A stretch of DNA of 64,000 nt. Origin: Nocardia brasiliensis IFM 10847 (GTDB taxonomy: Bacteria; Actinomycetota; Actinomycetes; Mycobacteriales; Mycobacteriaceae). Both the position numbers and the translations under genes were made by a program. The stretch spans positions 1 through 64,000 of the forward strand of contig NZ_BAUA01000009.1 of assembly GCF_000710915.1 (NCBI RefSeq), written 5' to 3'. Shown here piece after piece: positions 49,101 to 58,900 of the stretch. Numbering within the stretch: the stretch's first letter is position 1; each line of letters opens with the position of its first letter. The notes under the pieces were generated by a model. The model worked only from the letters and a program-made list of their open reading frames with translations, made no database searches and was not told the DNA's origin.

Positions 49101-52100
49101 AACAGGCCGCGCTTCTTGAGGGCCGAGGCCATCCGGATCGCACTGATGGAATCGCCGCCGAGCGCCAGGAAATCGTCGTCGGCGCCGAGCTCGACCTGCG
49201 CGGTGAGCCCGAGGACCTGCCGGATCACCTCGGCGACCGCCTGCTCGGCCGGATCACGCAGCGCCCGCCCGCGACCGGTGTCGCCGCCGAGATCCGGCAC
49301 CGGAAGCGCCTTGCGGTCCAGCTTTCCGTTCGCGGTTAGCGGCAGCGCCGCCAATTTCACCAGCGCCGTGGGGATCATGTATTCGGGCAGCCGATCGGCC
49401 AGGAAAACCCTGATGTCCCCGGCATTCTCGGCCTCGGCACCGGACTCGAACGCCGATCCGGCCTCGGGCACATAGTAGGCGACCAGTGCCGCGTCGCTGT
49501 CGCGGTTGATCGCGATCGCCGCGGCCGCGGCGATGCCCGGCACCTGGCGCAGCACCGAGCCGACCTCGCCGAGTTCGATGCGGTGACCGCGCACCTTGAC
49601 CTGATCGTCGATCCGGCCGAGATACTCCATGCTGCCGCTGGGATGCCAGCGCACCACATCGCCGGTGCGGTACATCCGCGCGCCGGGTTCGTCGGCGAAC
49701 GGGCAGGCGACGAAGGTCGCCGCGCTCAGATCGGATCGGTGGTGGTAGCCCTGAGCGAGTTGCACTCCGCCCAAATACAATTCACCGGTCACCCCGGGCG
49801 GCACCTGCCGCAGCCGATCGTCGAGCACGTAGACCGTCGAATTCCATTCCGGTTGGCCGATCAGCGCCGACCGGAACTCCGCGGGCTTTGCCAGTGCGCC
49901 CGCGAAGTTCTCGTGCATCAGGTCCATGGCGGCCTCGGTCGGCCCGTAGAGGCCCAGGACGGTGCCGCCGAACACCCGGCTCGCCTCCTCCACCAGCGGT
50001 GGCGGCACCGCCTCGCCCCCGAGGTAGACGAAGCGCATGGACTGCAGGCGGGCCGGATCGGGCTCGGCGTCGAGGAAGGCCCGGGTCACGCTGGGCACCA
50101 ACGAGATCTGGGTGATCTGGTGCCGATCGATGATGCCCGCCAGCGCCTCCACATCGGCCTGCCACCAATCCGGCGGCGGCAGCACCGTGGCCGAGCCGGT
50201 GCACAGCGCGTTGACCAGTTCGAAGACCGAGACGTCGAAGCCGATCGGCGCCTTCTGCAGGATGCGCTCCGCGCCGAAGCCCAGGTAGTCGCGCATCCAC
50301 TGGACATGGTTGACGACGCCGCGGTGGTGGTTCACCACGCCCTTGGGCCTGCCGGTGGTGCCCGAGGTGTACAGCAGGTAGGCGGCGTCGAACGGATGGA
50401 TCGGGCGCACGAGTTCGTCGGCCCGGATCGCGCTGTCGTCGAGCTGCGCCGCGGCCGCGCGCTCCGCCTCGTCGGCGAGGTCCAGGATCGGCACTCCCGC
50501 AATGCATTCCGGGTCGAGCGACCGCTCGGGACGCGCCGAGCGAACCAGCAGGGCGGGTTCCGCGTCGCGGAGCATGAACTCGATCCGATCGGCGGGGTAG
50601 CTCGGATCGATCGGGACGTAGACGGCGCCGGTGCGCAGCACCGCCGCGAACACCACGGGCAGCCATTCACTGCGCTCGGCGAAGACGCCGACCCGATCGC
50701 CCGCGCGCACCCCGCGTTCGAGCAGCCGCCGGGCGAAACGGTTCACCCGCGCGTCGAATTCGGTGTAGGTCAGCTCCAGCTCGCCGAAGATCACCGCGAC
50801 CCGATCGGGGTACCGCCGCGCGGATTCACGAATCATCGCGTCGACGCTGTCCGCCGCGATCGGCACCGCAGCACCGCGCGACCAGCTCTGCACCGCGGCG
50901 CGATCGGCCGCGCTCAGCACGAGCAGATCGTCCACCCGGCGCTCCGCCGTGGCGGCGGCCAGCGTCTGGTCGATGTAGTCGTGCAGCCGCTCGATCGTCG
51001 ACTCGTCGAAAAGATCGGTCCGATAGGTGATCTGCACGTCGACCCGGTCGCTGTGCAGGAATGCCTCCACGGCGATCGGCAGCAGCGAGGCGCCGTGGTC
51101 GGCCAGCTGCCAGCTGGTGACCGCGCCGGGCAGCTGCGGTCCGTCGATCTTCTGATCCAGGAACAGCACCATGGTGTCGAACAGCGCGGAGCCCACATTG
51201 CCGGTCGCGCGGTTGATCGCGCGCACCACGCCCTCCTGCGGGAAGTTCTTGTGCCGGAACGCTTCCGTGGTCACCGCACGCACATAGCCGACCAGCTCGG
51301 CGAAGGTGCCGGTCGAACCCGCGCCCTCCCCCAGCGGGTTCAGCCGCAGCGGGAGCATGTTGCTGAAATTGCCGATCAGCAGTTCCATACCGGTTTCTTC
51401 GCGGTTGGCGACCGTGGTCCCGATCACGATGTCGGCTTGACCGGTAACCTGGCGCAACGCAACGTAATACGCGGCGAGGAACACCGAGAACGGCGTCGTG
51501 CGCAGCGCCGCGCTGAGGTTGCGCAGGTTGGCGTCCGCCGCCGCACCGAGCAGCCGGTCGAGACGGCTACCGGTTTCGGTGACCAGCGCGGGACGCCGGT
51601 TGTACGGCAGCGGCAGCTCGGGCACCTCGCCGTCGAAGCGACTCGCCCAGAACTCGCTGTCCACACGGTGATCGGCGGTCTCGAAGCGGTCCTGCTCCCA
51701 CTCCGCGAAGTCGGCGACCTGACGACGCAGCGGCTCGACGGTGATCGCGCCGGTCAGCGCCTCGCGATAGAACCGCTCGACGTCCTTCGACAGCGCGGGC
51801 AGAGTCATGCCGTCCCAGGCGATGTGCTGGATCACGACGATGACGACCAGCCTGCGCGCGTCGACGCGCACGAAATCGAGCCGCATGGACGACTCGTTCG
51901 ACAGGTCGAAGGTCTCGTGCGCGGCTGCCGCGACCCGAGCGTCGAGGGTGCGCTGCGCCTCCTCGGCCACGAGACCGGTCAGGTCGAATTCGCGGACCCG
52001 GGGCGCGAGTTCGGGATGAATGCGCTGGTAGGGGTTGCCGTGCTCGTCGTTGTGATAGGTGGTGCGCAGCACCTCGTGCCGCTGCACCAGGGCCAGAAAG

Positions 52101-52330
52101 GCTTGTCGCAGTGCGTCGTCGACGACCTCGCCCGCGAAGGTCAGCGCCAGGCACAGGTTGTACGCGGTGCTGTCCGGCGAGATCTGCTGGTGCGCCCACA
52201 CATAGCGCTGACCGAAGGACATGGCCGCGCGGGACGGGTCCCGGCGCTGTGGCACCGTGGGGGTGCCCGCCAGGCCCTCGGCGGCGAGCCTCGCCCGCAT
52301 CGCTTCCTGCAGGTCTTCCAGCGATCGCAT
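46190..52330 (-). CDS. NRPS C-A-PCP-E-C
   Basis: 2,046 residues. Condensation ~35-470 (variant active site QHIAWDG). Adenylation ~490-1010 (YTSGTTGRPKGV; GEAVPP; YRTGD; RIDDQVKVRGHRIE; TANGKLDRK). Carrier ~1035-1105 (LGGDSISAI). Epimerisation ~1115-1560 (LHHLVVDGVSW; SFNYMGRF). A final condensation domain ~1590-2046 (SHHILTDG). It probably activates lysine, as MbtE does in mycobactin synthesis; that is inference from context. The last condensation domain has no downstream A or PCP and must act in trans or is a condensation domain left by module loss. ATG start, 53 bp after the upstream NRPS gene. Confidence 0.93.
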   Translation of the reverse strand: MRSLEDLQEAMRARLAAEGLAGTPTVPQRRDPSRAAMSFGQRYVWAHQQISPDSTAYNLCLALTFAGEVVDDALRQAFLALVQRHEVLRTTYHNDEHGNPYQRIHPELAPRVREFDLTGLVAEEAQRTLDARVAAAAHETFDLSNESSMRLDFVRVDARRLVVIVVIQHIAWDGMTLPALSKDVERFYREALTGAITVEPLRRQVADFAEWEQDRFETADHRVDSEFWASRFDGEVPELPLPYNRRPALVTETGSRLDRLLGAAADANLRNLSAALRTTPFSVFLAAYYVALRQVTGQADIVIGTTVANREETGMELLIGNFSNMLPLRLNPLGEGAGSTGTFAELVGYVRAVTTEAFRHKNFPQEGVVRAINRATGNVGSALFDTMVLFLDQKIDGPQLPGAVTSWQLADHGASLLPIAVEAFLHSDRVDVQITYRTDLFDESTIERLHDYIDQTLAAATAERRVDDLLVLSAADRAAVQSWSRGAAVPIAADSVDAMIRESARRYPDRVAVIFGELELTYTEFDARVNRFARRLLERGVRAGDRVGVFAERSEWLPVVFAAVLRTGAVYVPIDPSYPADRIEFMLRDAEPALLVRSARPERSLDPECIAGVPILDLADEAERAAAAQLDDSAIRADELVRPIHPFDAAYLLYTSGTTGRPKGVVNHHRGVVNHVQWMRDYLGFGAERILQKAPIGFDVSVFELVNALCTGSATVLPPPDWWQADVEALAGIIDRHQITQISLVPSVTRAFLDAEPDPARLQSMRFVYLGGEAVPPPLVEEASRVFGGTVLGLYGPTEAAMDLMHENFAGALAKPAEFRSALIGQPEWNSTVYVLDDRLRQVPPGVTGELYLGGVQLAQGYHHRSDLSAATFVACPFADEPGARMYRTGDVVRWHPSGSMEYLGRIDDQVKVRGHRIELGEVGSVLRQVPGIAAAAAIAINRDSDAALVAYYVPEAGSAFESGAEAENAGDIRVFLADRLPEYMIPTALVKLAALPLTANGKLDRKALPVPDLGGDTGRGRALRDPAEQAVAEVIRQVLGLTAQVELGADDDFLALGGDSISAIRMASALKKRGLLISTSALFAARTIALIAAATEPLDLSTAPALVESGDGTGWIPLNPIATLLTEQSTDYAAYSQATAVVTPAGSTLARLSAMLDGLIDRHPLLRARLATGPDGRTAYYVPHADEPFARPVLHDIEIVRATWESTATDVLNEQLRRIAEELDPAAGRMVGAAWVHTDDDTAGRLLLVLHHLVVDGVSWRVIHEDLRRLWAAEELSAADLGTSVQAWNTGLVQLAQADSVVETLPWWQAIADSADPLLGDRAFDAAVDTVATVREVTAELDTADTHYLMTTAAQAFGCDFLDIQVAALAVATRQFRQARERDADPVKLTMERHGRVETLFAGVDLANAVGWFTTAYPVALTVAAEPDMVGAVKAVKEQLRAVPDSGIGWGLLRRLNTDTAPQLAAAAPPQLSFNYMGRFAVPDAAGRVQEWDAAPEFGYLGGHADATMPAPALLDINTVALLDNDDPVLRASFRYPSGPLSEQDVRELADLWTGALRELAKTVREDPARRLTPSDVLARDVTQLDLDRWQSLYGRYADVYPLAPLQAGLYFTAISSAGRDAYTVQTTITVRGALDVARLTRSLNNVLNRYPNLRVAISVSHAGQPYAVVAERMEFLVEEVDFASKPDAQERLLEFLDADQAGVFDLSRGPLMRATVVHLPAGEHMLVLASHHILTDGWSGQLLPREIFADYASGGTAEPLGNPATFAEFLRLTEDREQATEAVWNEYLAGVQPCVVAPNRVPGGSEVPVAHRFPVDAAVADALTELAATAGTTFSAICQLAWANVLRYVTGGDAAVFGEVVSGRPADLDEVDNAIGCFVNTVPVAIELPAEQSWRDRLTDVQRRRAELMEFQQYRLTSANRAAGARRLFDSMFVFQSYPSGRDELVRLLGAEQLELVSFEGRGATDNALLIMIFPADLLFPGEPLQVVVFYAEDSFDDNDVQIIESAFTNTLRAIAEDADHRIGDTEVLDDSDLGMLVMRRMWQ

Positions 52331-52383
52331 CTACGTCAAACCAATCTTTTCTCGAAACAACCGGTGCGGCAACACATTCCGCG

Positions 52384-55300
52384 CTACACCAGGGCCGCCG
52401 GCGTGGGCAGGTCGATCTCGGCCAGCTCGAGCAGGATGCGCGCCACCTGGACCAACCGGTCCGGTGCCGGCTCGGCGGCGAGCAGACCCGCGCTGATCCG
52501 GCGCACCGTGCGACCTTCGAGCACGCCGGTGACCCCGAACCCCCGCACCGCGAGCAGACCGCGGATCTGACCGGTGAGCGTGGTCGCCAGGATCGAGTTG
52601 CCGCCGACGTCGAAGAAGTCGGCTTCGACGCCGAGGCGATCGACGCCGAGCACCTGGGCGGTGATGTATTCGACCGCGGCCTCGACCTCGTTCGCCGGAG
52701 GCACATAGACATTGCCGGTGGCGGCGTCGTCGGCGAACCGGGCCCCCACCGCCGCGCGATCGAGTTTGCCGTTGGCGGTCAGCGGGATCGCGTCGAGCAC
52801 CTCGACGACCTCGGGAATCATGTAGCCGGGCAGCAGTTCGCGCAGTTGCTCGGCGATTTCGGCGGGCTCGACCGGCGCGGCGGCGGTCACCGCGGCGGCG
52901 AGCCGGCCCGAGGGCGTGATCAGCGCGACGGCCTCGCGGACCGCGGCGAGCCCGTGCAGCGCCGACTCGACCTCGCCGAGTTCGACCCGATAGCCGCGGA
53001 TCTTGACCTGGTGGTCGGCGCGGCCGAGGAAATCGACGGTGCCGTCGGGCAGGTAGCGGGCCAGATCGCCGGTGCGGTACCAGCGCACGCCGTCGACCTG
53101 AACGAAGCGGTCCGCCGTGCGTTGCGGGTCGCCGCGGTAGCCGTCGGCGACGCTCGTGCCGCCGATCCAGAGTTCACCGAGCACCCAGTCCGGGCAGTCC
53201 TCGCCGCGCTCGTTCACCACGCGCAACTGCACGTTGGCCAGCGGCGTGCCGTAGGGCACGTTGACCCACGCGGCCGGGAAGTCGTCGGTGACCTCACAGA
53301 CGGTGGAGTGGATCGCGGTCTCGGTGGTGCCGCCGAGGCCGACGAAGCGCAAGCCCGGCACCAGCGCGCGCATCCGCTGTGCGAGTTCGGTTTTCACCTT
53401 GTCGCCGCCGGTCAGCACGAGTCGCAGCGAACGCAGCTGCTGAGGCGAGGCGAGATCGAGCAGCATGCCGATCAGGCCCGGCGCGCAATTGAGCACGGTC
53501 ACACCGGACTCCGCGACGAGGGTGGCCCACGCGGCGGCGTCGCGCTCGGTCTCCGCGTCGACACAGGAGAGGGCCCCGCCCAGCGACAGCGGCGCGAAGA
53601 TGTCGTACACCGACAGGTCGAAGCTCAACGCGGACAACCCGATCAACCGATCGTCCGGGCCGAGATCGAAGCGGGCGCCGATCGCGTCGATGGTGTTGGC
53701 GGCCGCACGGTGGCTCACCTCGACGCCCTTGGGCTCCCCGGTCGATCCGGAGGTGAACAGCACGTAGGCGACGGCGTCCGGCGTCGTGGCCACCGGCCGG
53801 TCCAGGCCGGGCCCGGTCAGCGCGTCGGTGAGCGCGATTCCGGTCACTGTGTCGGGCAGGGTCCGGGCATCGTCGACGATCGCGACCCGCACGCCACCGC
53901 GCGCGAGGATCCGATCCCGGCGCGCGCTCGGCTGATCGACGCCGATCGGCAAGTAGGCCGCACCCGCGGCGAGCACACCGAGCACAGCGGGAAGCTGGCG
54001 GTGCCCCTTCGGCACGACGACGGCCACGGTGTCGCCGGACGTGACCCCGGCATCGGCGAGCGCGCGGGCGACCGCGAGTGCCTGCGCGGCCAGTTCCCCG
54101 TAGCCGGCCGATCCGCCGTCGCGCCAGCGCAGCGCGACGCGGTCCGGATGCTGTTGCGCGAGTGCGAAGAACGCGTCGTGCAGGGTGCGCGCGCCCAGCT
54201 CGGCGGCGGTGTCATTGACCGAGTCACGCACCGCGCGTTGCGGTTGCGGCAGCGGCAGCGCCAACTCGGCGGACCAGTCCGCGTCCGGCCGCACGAGTGC
54301 GGCGAGCGTGCTGCGGAATTCGGCGAACATCGCCTCGGCGACGCCTTCGGGCAGCGCGTCGCGGCGGATGTCCCAGTTGACGAGCAAGCCGCCGGCGAGC
54401 TCGACGACCTGCGCGTCCAGGTCGACCTGGGGTCCCTGCGACAGGATCCAGACCGGTTCACCGAACACGCGAGTGACGCGCTCGGAGAACAACTCTCCCA
54501 GATCCAGGCCCGAGGTGAACACCACCGACGGGGTGACCGGCGCACCGCGCAGCCTGCCCAGATCGCGCAGTACGTCCAAGCCCTCGTAGCCGGAATGCAC
54601 GGCCGAGGTGTGCAGTTCGCGCTGCAATCGCTTCGCCCGCGCCACCATCGATTCGGTGGTGCGCGCGTCGACGTCGACCAGCACGGAGTTGGTGAAATCG
54701 CCTACCACGCGGTCGATGTCGTCGTGCAGCGGCTCGCGCGCGAACAACGGCAGGTTCAGCAGGAAGCGCTGCTGCGCCGACCAGCGCGCGATGGTCTCGC
54801 TGAACACGGTGGCCAGCGCGACGGCGGGCGTCACGCCGTTGCCGTGCGCGTACTGCTGCAGCCGCGCCTTTTCTCCGGCGTCGAACCAGTGGTGCAGGCG
54901 GATGCTGCGCGACGGGTCGGGCCGTTCGTTCTCCGGCACCACCGGCAGCGACGGGATGTCGGGCAGGGTCGGCGCCTTCTGCGCCCACCACTGCGCATCG
55001 GCGGAATTGTCCGGGGCGGTCCGCGCTTTGGCGGCGAGGTATTCGCGGAAGGTGAAACCGAGCGGCTCGAGTGCGTCGTGGTCGGCTTCGTAGAGCGTGG
55101 CGAGGTCGTCCAGGATGCGACGGTAGCTCTGGGCGTCGGCGGCCACCATGTCGACGTCGAGGTGCAGGCGATGCGCGCCGCCGGGCAGCACCGTCACCGC
55201 GATGTCCACCACCTGGCCCGCCGCGACGTCCATGCGCTGGTGGCTCTTGTCCTGGCGGATGCCGTCTAGCGCGGTCTCGACCTCGGCCTGGGAATGCGCG

Positions 55301-55830
55301 CTCAGGTCGAGGGTGTGGCAGACCGGCGCCAGCGGCGCGGGCAGGATCCGCTGCGTGCCGCTGTCCAGGAACTGGGCCCGTAGCATGGCATGGTGCGCGA
55401 CCAGGCGTTCGGCCGCGCGCCGCATGCGGTCGGCCTGCAGGCCACGGCCGTCGAATTCGACGTAGAGGTGTGCCGCGACCCCGCCGAGCCGCTGATCCTG
55501 CCGACGACCCACCCAGTAGGCGTGCTGCATCGTCGCCAACGCGAATTCGTCCGTCTCGGTAGCGGTTTCGGCGGCCAGAGCGGACGCGGGCGCGATCTCC
55601 TCGACCGCCTGGCTCACTCCCAGCAACTCCGCCCAGCCGGAGATCGTCGGATTCAGCGCGAGGGCCGAACTGCGCACCTCGTAGCCCTGTTTGCGCCATT
55701 TGGCGGCCAGGTGCATGAGCTTCATCGAATGCATGCCCAGGCTCACCAGATCGTCGTCGTAACCCACCGTTTCGGGTGCTACACCGAGATCTGTCGCCAC
55801 CATGTCGCGCAGTTCAGCCTTGCCGAACAT
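52384..55830 (-). CDS. NRPS ArCP-Cy-A-PCP (MbtB-like)
   Basis: 1,148 residues from ATG (MFGKAELRD) with GAGGAG 6 nt upstream; an in-frame GTG four codons earlier lies in the ribosome site. Aryl carrier ~1-75 (Ser35 in LGMHSMKLM). Heterocyclisation ~85-510, with its DxxxxDxxS signature as DMVAADAQS. Adenylation ~535-1030 (FTSGSTGEPKGVE; YRTGD; TANGKLDRA). Carrier ~1055-1125 (VGGNSILAT). It takes salicylate on the ArCP and cyclises Ser or Thr to an oxazoline, the aryl cap of mycobactin/nocobactin. It lacks the C-terminal thioesterase of M. tuberculosis MbtB. Two iron boxes precede it. Confidence 0.95.
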   Translation of the reverse strand: MFGKAELRDMVATDLGVAPETVGYDDDLVSLGMHSMKLMHLAAKWRKQGYEVRSSALALNPTISGWAELLGVSQAVEEIAPASALAAETATETDEFALATMQHAYWVGRRQDQRLGGVAAHLYVEFDGRGLQADRMRRAAERLVAHHAMLRAQFLDSGTQRILPAPLAPVCHTLDLSAHSQAEVETALDGIRQDKSHQRMDVAAGQVVDIAVTVLPGGAHRLHLDVDMVAADAQSYRRILDDLATLYEADHDALEPLGFTFREYLAAKARTAPDNSADAQWWAQKAPTLPDIPSLPVVPENERPDPSRSIRLHHWFDAGEKARLQQYAHGNGVTPAVALATVFSETIARWSAQQRFLLNLPLFAREPLHDDIDRVVGDFTNSVLVDVDARTTESMVARAKRLQRELHTSAVHSGYEGLDVLRDLGRLRGAPVTPSVVFTSGLDLGELFSERVTRVFGEPVWILSQGPQVDLDAQVVELAGGLLVNWDIRRDALPEGVAEAMFAEFRSTLAALVRPDADWSAELALPLPQPQRAVRDSVNDTAAELGARTLHDAFFALAQQHPDRVALRWRDGGSAGYGELAAQALAVARALADAGVTSGDTVAVVVPKGHRQLPAVLGVLAAGAAYLPIGVDQPSARRDRILARGGVRVAIVDDARTLPDTVTGIALTDALTGPGLDRPVATTPDAVAYVLFTSGSTGEPKGVEVSHRAAANTIDAIGARFDLGPDDRLIGLSALSFDLSVYDIFAPLSLGGALSCVDAETERDAAAWATLVAESGVTVLNCAPGLIGMLLDLASPQQLRSLRLVLTGGDKVKTELAQRMRALVPGLRFVGLGGTTETAIHSTVCEVTDDFPAAWVNVPYGTPLANVQLRVVNERGEDCPDWVLGELWIGGTSVADGYRGDPQRTADRFVQVDGVRWYRTGDLARYLPDGTVDFLGRADHQVKIRGYRVELGEVESALHGLAAVREAVALITPSGRLAAAVTAAAPVEPAEIAEQLRELLPGYMIPEVVEVLDAIPLTANGKLDRAAVGARFADDAATGNVYVPPANEVEAAVEYITAQVLGVDRLGVEADFFDVGGNSILATTLTGQIRGLLAVRGFGVTGVLEGRTVRRISAGLLAAEPAPDRLVQVARILLELAEIDLPTPAALV

Positions 55831-55874
55831 CAGACTCCTCACCAGCCGAGAAACAGCCCATCGGACCGCAGAGG

Positions 55875-55893
55875 CAAGCCTTGCCTAACCTCA
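55875..55893 (-). promoter_or_regulatory. IdeR-like iron box upstream of the MbtB-like gene
   Basis: CAAGCCTTGCCTAACCTCA agrees at about 14 of 19 positions with the IdeR/DtxR palindrome TTAGGTTAGCCTAACCTAA, with one half-site nearly perfect. It lies 45 bp before the start codon. Confidence 0.65.
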
Positions 55894-55930
55894 AGGCATC
55901 GTAACCCACGGAGGGCACCCAGAGGCAGAG

Positions 55931-55949
55931 TGTGGTTTGCCTAACCTAT
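55931..55949 (-). promoter_or_regulatory. Second IdeR-like iron box
   Basis: TGTGGTTTGCCTAACCTAT agrees at about 15 of 19 positions with the IdeR consensus. The two boxes are centred 56 bp apart in the 158-bp gap before the MbtB-like gene. Confidence 0.7.
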
Positions 55950-55988
55950 TTGCAATGTCTAGTCACCGGCACATAGCCGGTTACCGAC

Positions 55989-58900
55989 TCACCCAGCGGC
56001 GAGTTCGGTCAGTACCGCGGCCCAACGGTCGACCCGGACGTCGGTGTCCGCTTCGTCCAGAACCGCCGAATTCACGTCGAATTGGGCAACCAGCGACGGC
56101 CTGCCGTCGCGCGGGACGACCGCCGTCATCACGTCGACCGTGAACCGCACCGGCAGATCCGGGTGACCCGCGATGCCGAACTCGGCGGTGAACTCCGCCA
56201 GCGGTGCGGGCGACCACGGTCCGGAACCGAAGCTCAGCACGTCGAACCGGCCCAGATGGTTGAGGCGAAGTTGGCCGCGCGCCTCGAGCGTGCGCTCGCC
56301 CAGCGGCAGCGGCCCCGCCCCCGGCGTCCAGCCGCCGAGTTCGGTCACCGGCACCAGGACCGTCTCCTCCACCGTGAACCACCCGACCTGACGGGTGTCA
56401 TCCTCGGCGGGCCTGCCGTGCGACTCCCTGGTCAGCGCGACTCGGCCCGCGGTGTCCGCGCTGTCCGCGAAGGTCCGCGCGCAGGCCAGGATCAGCATGT
56501 CCTCCAACGAAATTCCCGTCTCGGCACACCGGGCGAGGATCTGCTCGGTGTGCTCGGGACCGAGCTCGCGCACCCGCTGGATCACCTTGGCCGCACGGTC
56601 GGTGGCGGGATCGGAGAACCGGCCGCCGAGGGCGGCGCCCAGAATCGGCAGCGGCGCAGCCGGCGCCGACGTCGAATCCGCTGCGCGGGGTTGCTCGTTC
56701 AGCGGGAGTTCGCCCTGTTCGAGCCTGCGCAGGTCGTCGACGAGGATCAACCAGGAGACCACGTCGACGGCGAGGTGATGGATGGACAGCAGCAGGCGGC
56801 GCCGACCCGGCCCACCGTCGAGCACGGTGGCGGCGAGCATTCGGCCCGCCGCCGGGTCGAGCCGGTCCACGGTCTCGGCCAGGCGCGCCGCAGGGTCGGC
56901 CACGGTGTCGGTGCGCACCGAACAGGTTGGCGCGTCGACGGATTCCTCGACGATCAGCACCGGGGTGTCGTGCGTTTCGGTGTCCAGGCGTGAGCGCAGG
57001 GTCGGGTGCGCCGCAGCCAAGGCGCGCAGCCGCGCGTCGACCAGCTCGACCGTCGCGTCGTCGGGCAGCGTGATCACCTGGCTCTGCGCGAGGTAGCGGT
57101 AGTCGCCGTTGGCGATGATCTCGTGCGCCAGTGCGGTGAGCGCAAGGACAGTACCCGCGGGAGTGTGCGCGGCCTCGGCGACGTCGTCGGCCGTGGCGGT
57201 GTCGAGCGTGCGCGCGAGTTCGCGCAGATCACCAGCGGCGACAACGTCTTTCGCGGTGACCCGGTATCCCGCGCCGCGCAGCCGGGACACCAGGTCGATG
57301 ATGCCGATGCTGTCGATGCCCAAGTCGGCCAGATTGTCCAGCACGCCGACCGTCGCCGTACGCCCCTCGCCCATCGCGGCGATCAGCCCGAGCAGGGTGC
57401 GTTCGGTCTCGGTGGCGGGCTCGGCCACGACGGCATCGGTGACCGGTGCGTGCAGTAATGCCGTCGCGGCGTGCACATCGAGTTTGTCGTTGCGGTTCAA
57501 CGGAATCTGTTCGACGTGCACGATCCGGGTCGGCACGAGGAACCGCGGCAGGCGCTGCGCGAGGGCGGCGCGGATCTCGGCGACGGACAGCTCGGCGACG
57601 ACCAGGGCGCCCAACCGGGTTCGGCCGTTCTCCACGAAAGCCAGTGCGGCGGCGTGCGCCACGCCATCGAGCTCGCGCAACACGACCGTCGCCTCGTCGG
57701 GCTCGACCCGATATCCGTTGATCTTGACCTGGCTGTCGATGCGACCTTCGTAGACCACCGTGCCCGCGGTGGTCCGGCGCACCAGATCTCCGGTGCGGTA
57801 ACGTCTTGCGCCCGCGCCGGCGACGAAGGCTGCCGCCGTGCCGGCGGGCCTGCCGAGATAGCCGAACGCGAGTTGCGCACCGGAGAGGTACAGCTCGCCG
57901 TGACCGCCCGGCGGCACCGGGCGCAGTCGATGATCGAGCACCTCGGCCGACAGGTTGTCGAAGGTGCGGCCGATTGTCGGCGACGCGTGCTCGTGCACGT
58001 CGGCCATCAGCGCTTCCACCGTGGTCTCGGTCGGGCCGTAGAAGTTGATGACCCGGGTGGTGGGCAGGCGGCGCAGACGGGTCCAGGTGTCCTGGCTGAT
58101 CGCCTCGCCACCCAGCGCGAGCACCAGCAGCGGGCACTGTTCCCCGTCCTGGCCGGCGCGTTCGGTGAACAGCCCGGCGGCGATCAACCGGTTCAACATC
58201 GACGGCGAGGTGTCGAAGATGTCGATGCGCTGCTGCTCGATCGCCGCGACGATCTGCTCGGCGTCGGTGCGTACCTTGTCCCCCAGCAAGACCACTGTGT
58301 GCCCGCTGAGCAGCGCTACCGTCGGCTGCCAGGCGGCGTCGAAACCGGTCGACCAGCCGTGCCCGATCCGCAACTGCCGTCCGGTCTGCGCGGTGAGCGG
58401 CGCGAAGATCCGGCGCTCGTGGTTCGACCAGTGATTCAGCAGCGCGCCGTGCGGGACCACCACACCTTTCGGGCGGCCCGTGGTCCCGGAGGTGAACACC
58501 ACGTAGCAGGGCGCGTTCCGATCCTGCTGCGGCACCGGCACATTCGCCTCGACCGGGCTGGCCGCACCGAGCACCCGCAGCACACCGCTGTCGTCCGGTA
58601 CCGCGTGCACGAACTCCCGTCCCTGCTCGCGGACGAGCCGCAAGGTGTCGGCCAGCGATTCGTCGCCGAGCACGACGCCGACGTTCGCCACCTCGAACAT
58701 GTAGGCCAGCCGGTCCGCGGGCGTCGCGGCGTCCACGTGCACGCACAGCGCACCGGCGAGGCCGATCGCGAACGGCGCGTGCAACACTCGGCGATCGCGG
58801 GGCAGTACGACCGCCACCGCGGCGCCGGGCCGCACACCCGCGGCGCGCAGGCCCTCGGCCAAAGCCGCTACGGCCGAGCCGAATTCCGCGAAGGTCTGCG

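Noticed and set aside
49583..52570. Long plus-strand frame across the NRPS genes
   Set aside because: Antisense shadow of the C-A-PCP-E-C gene in GC-rich DNA; no domain, no ribosome site.
52111..55269. 1,052-codon plus-strand frame
   Set aside because: Antisense to the MbtB-like NRPS, which has complete domain motifs.
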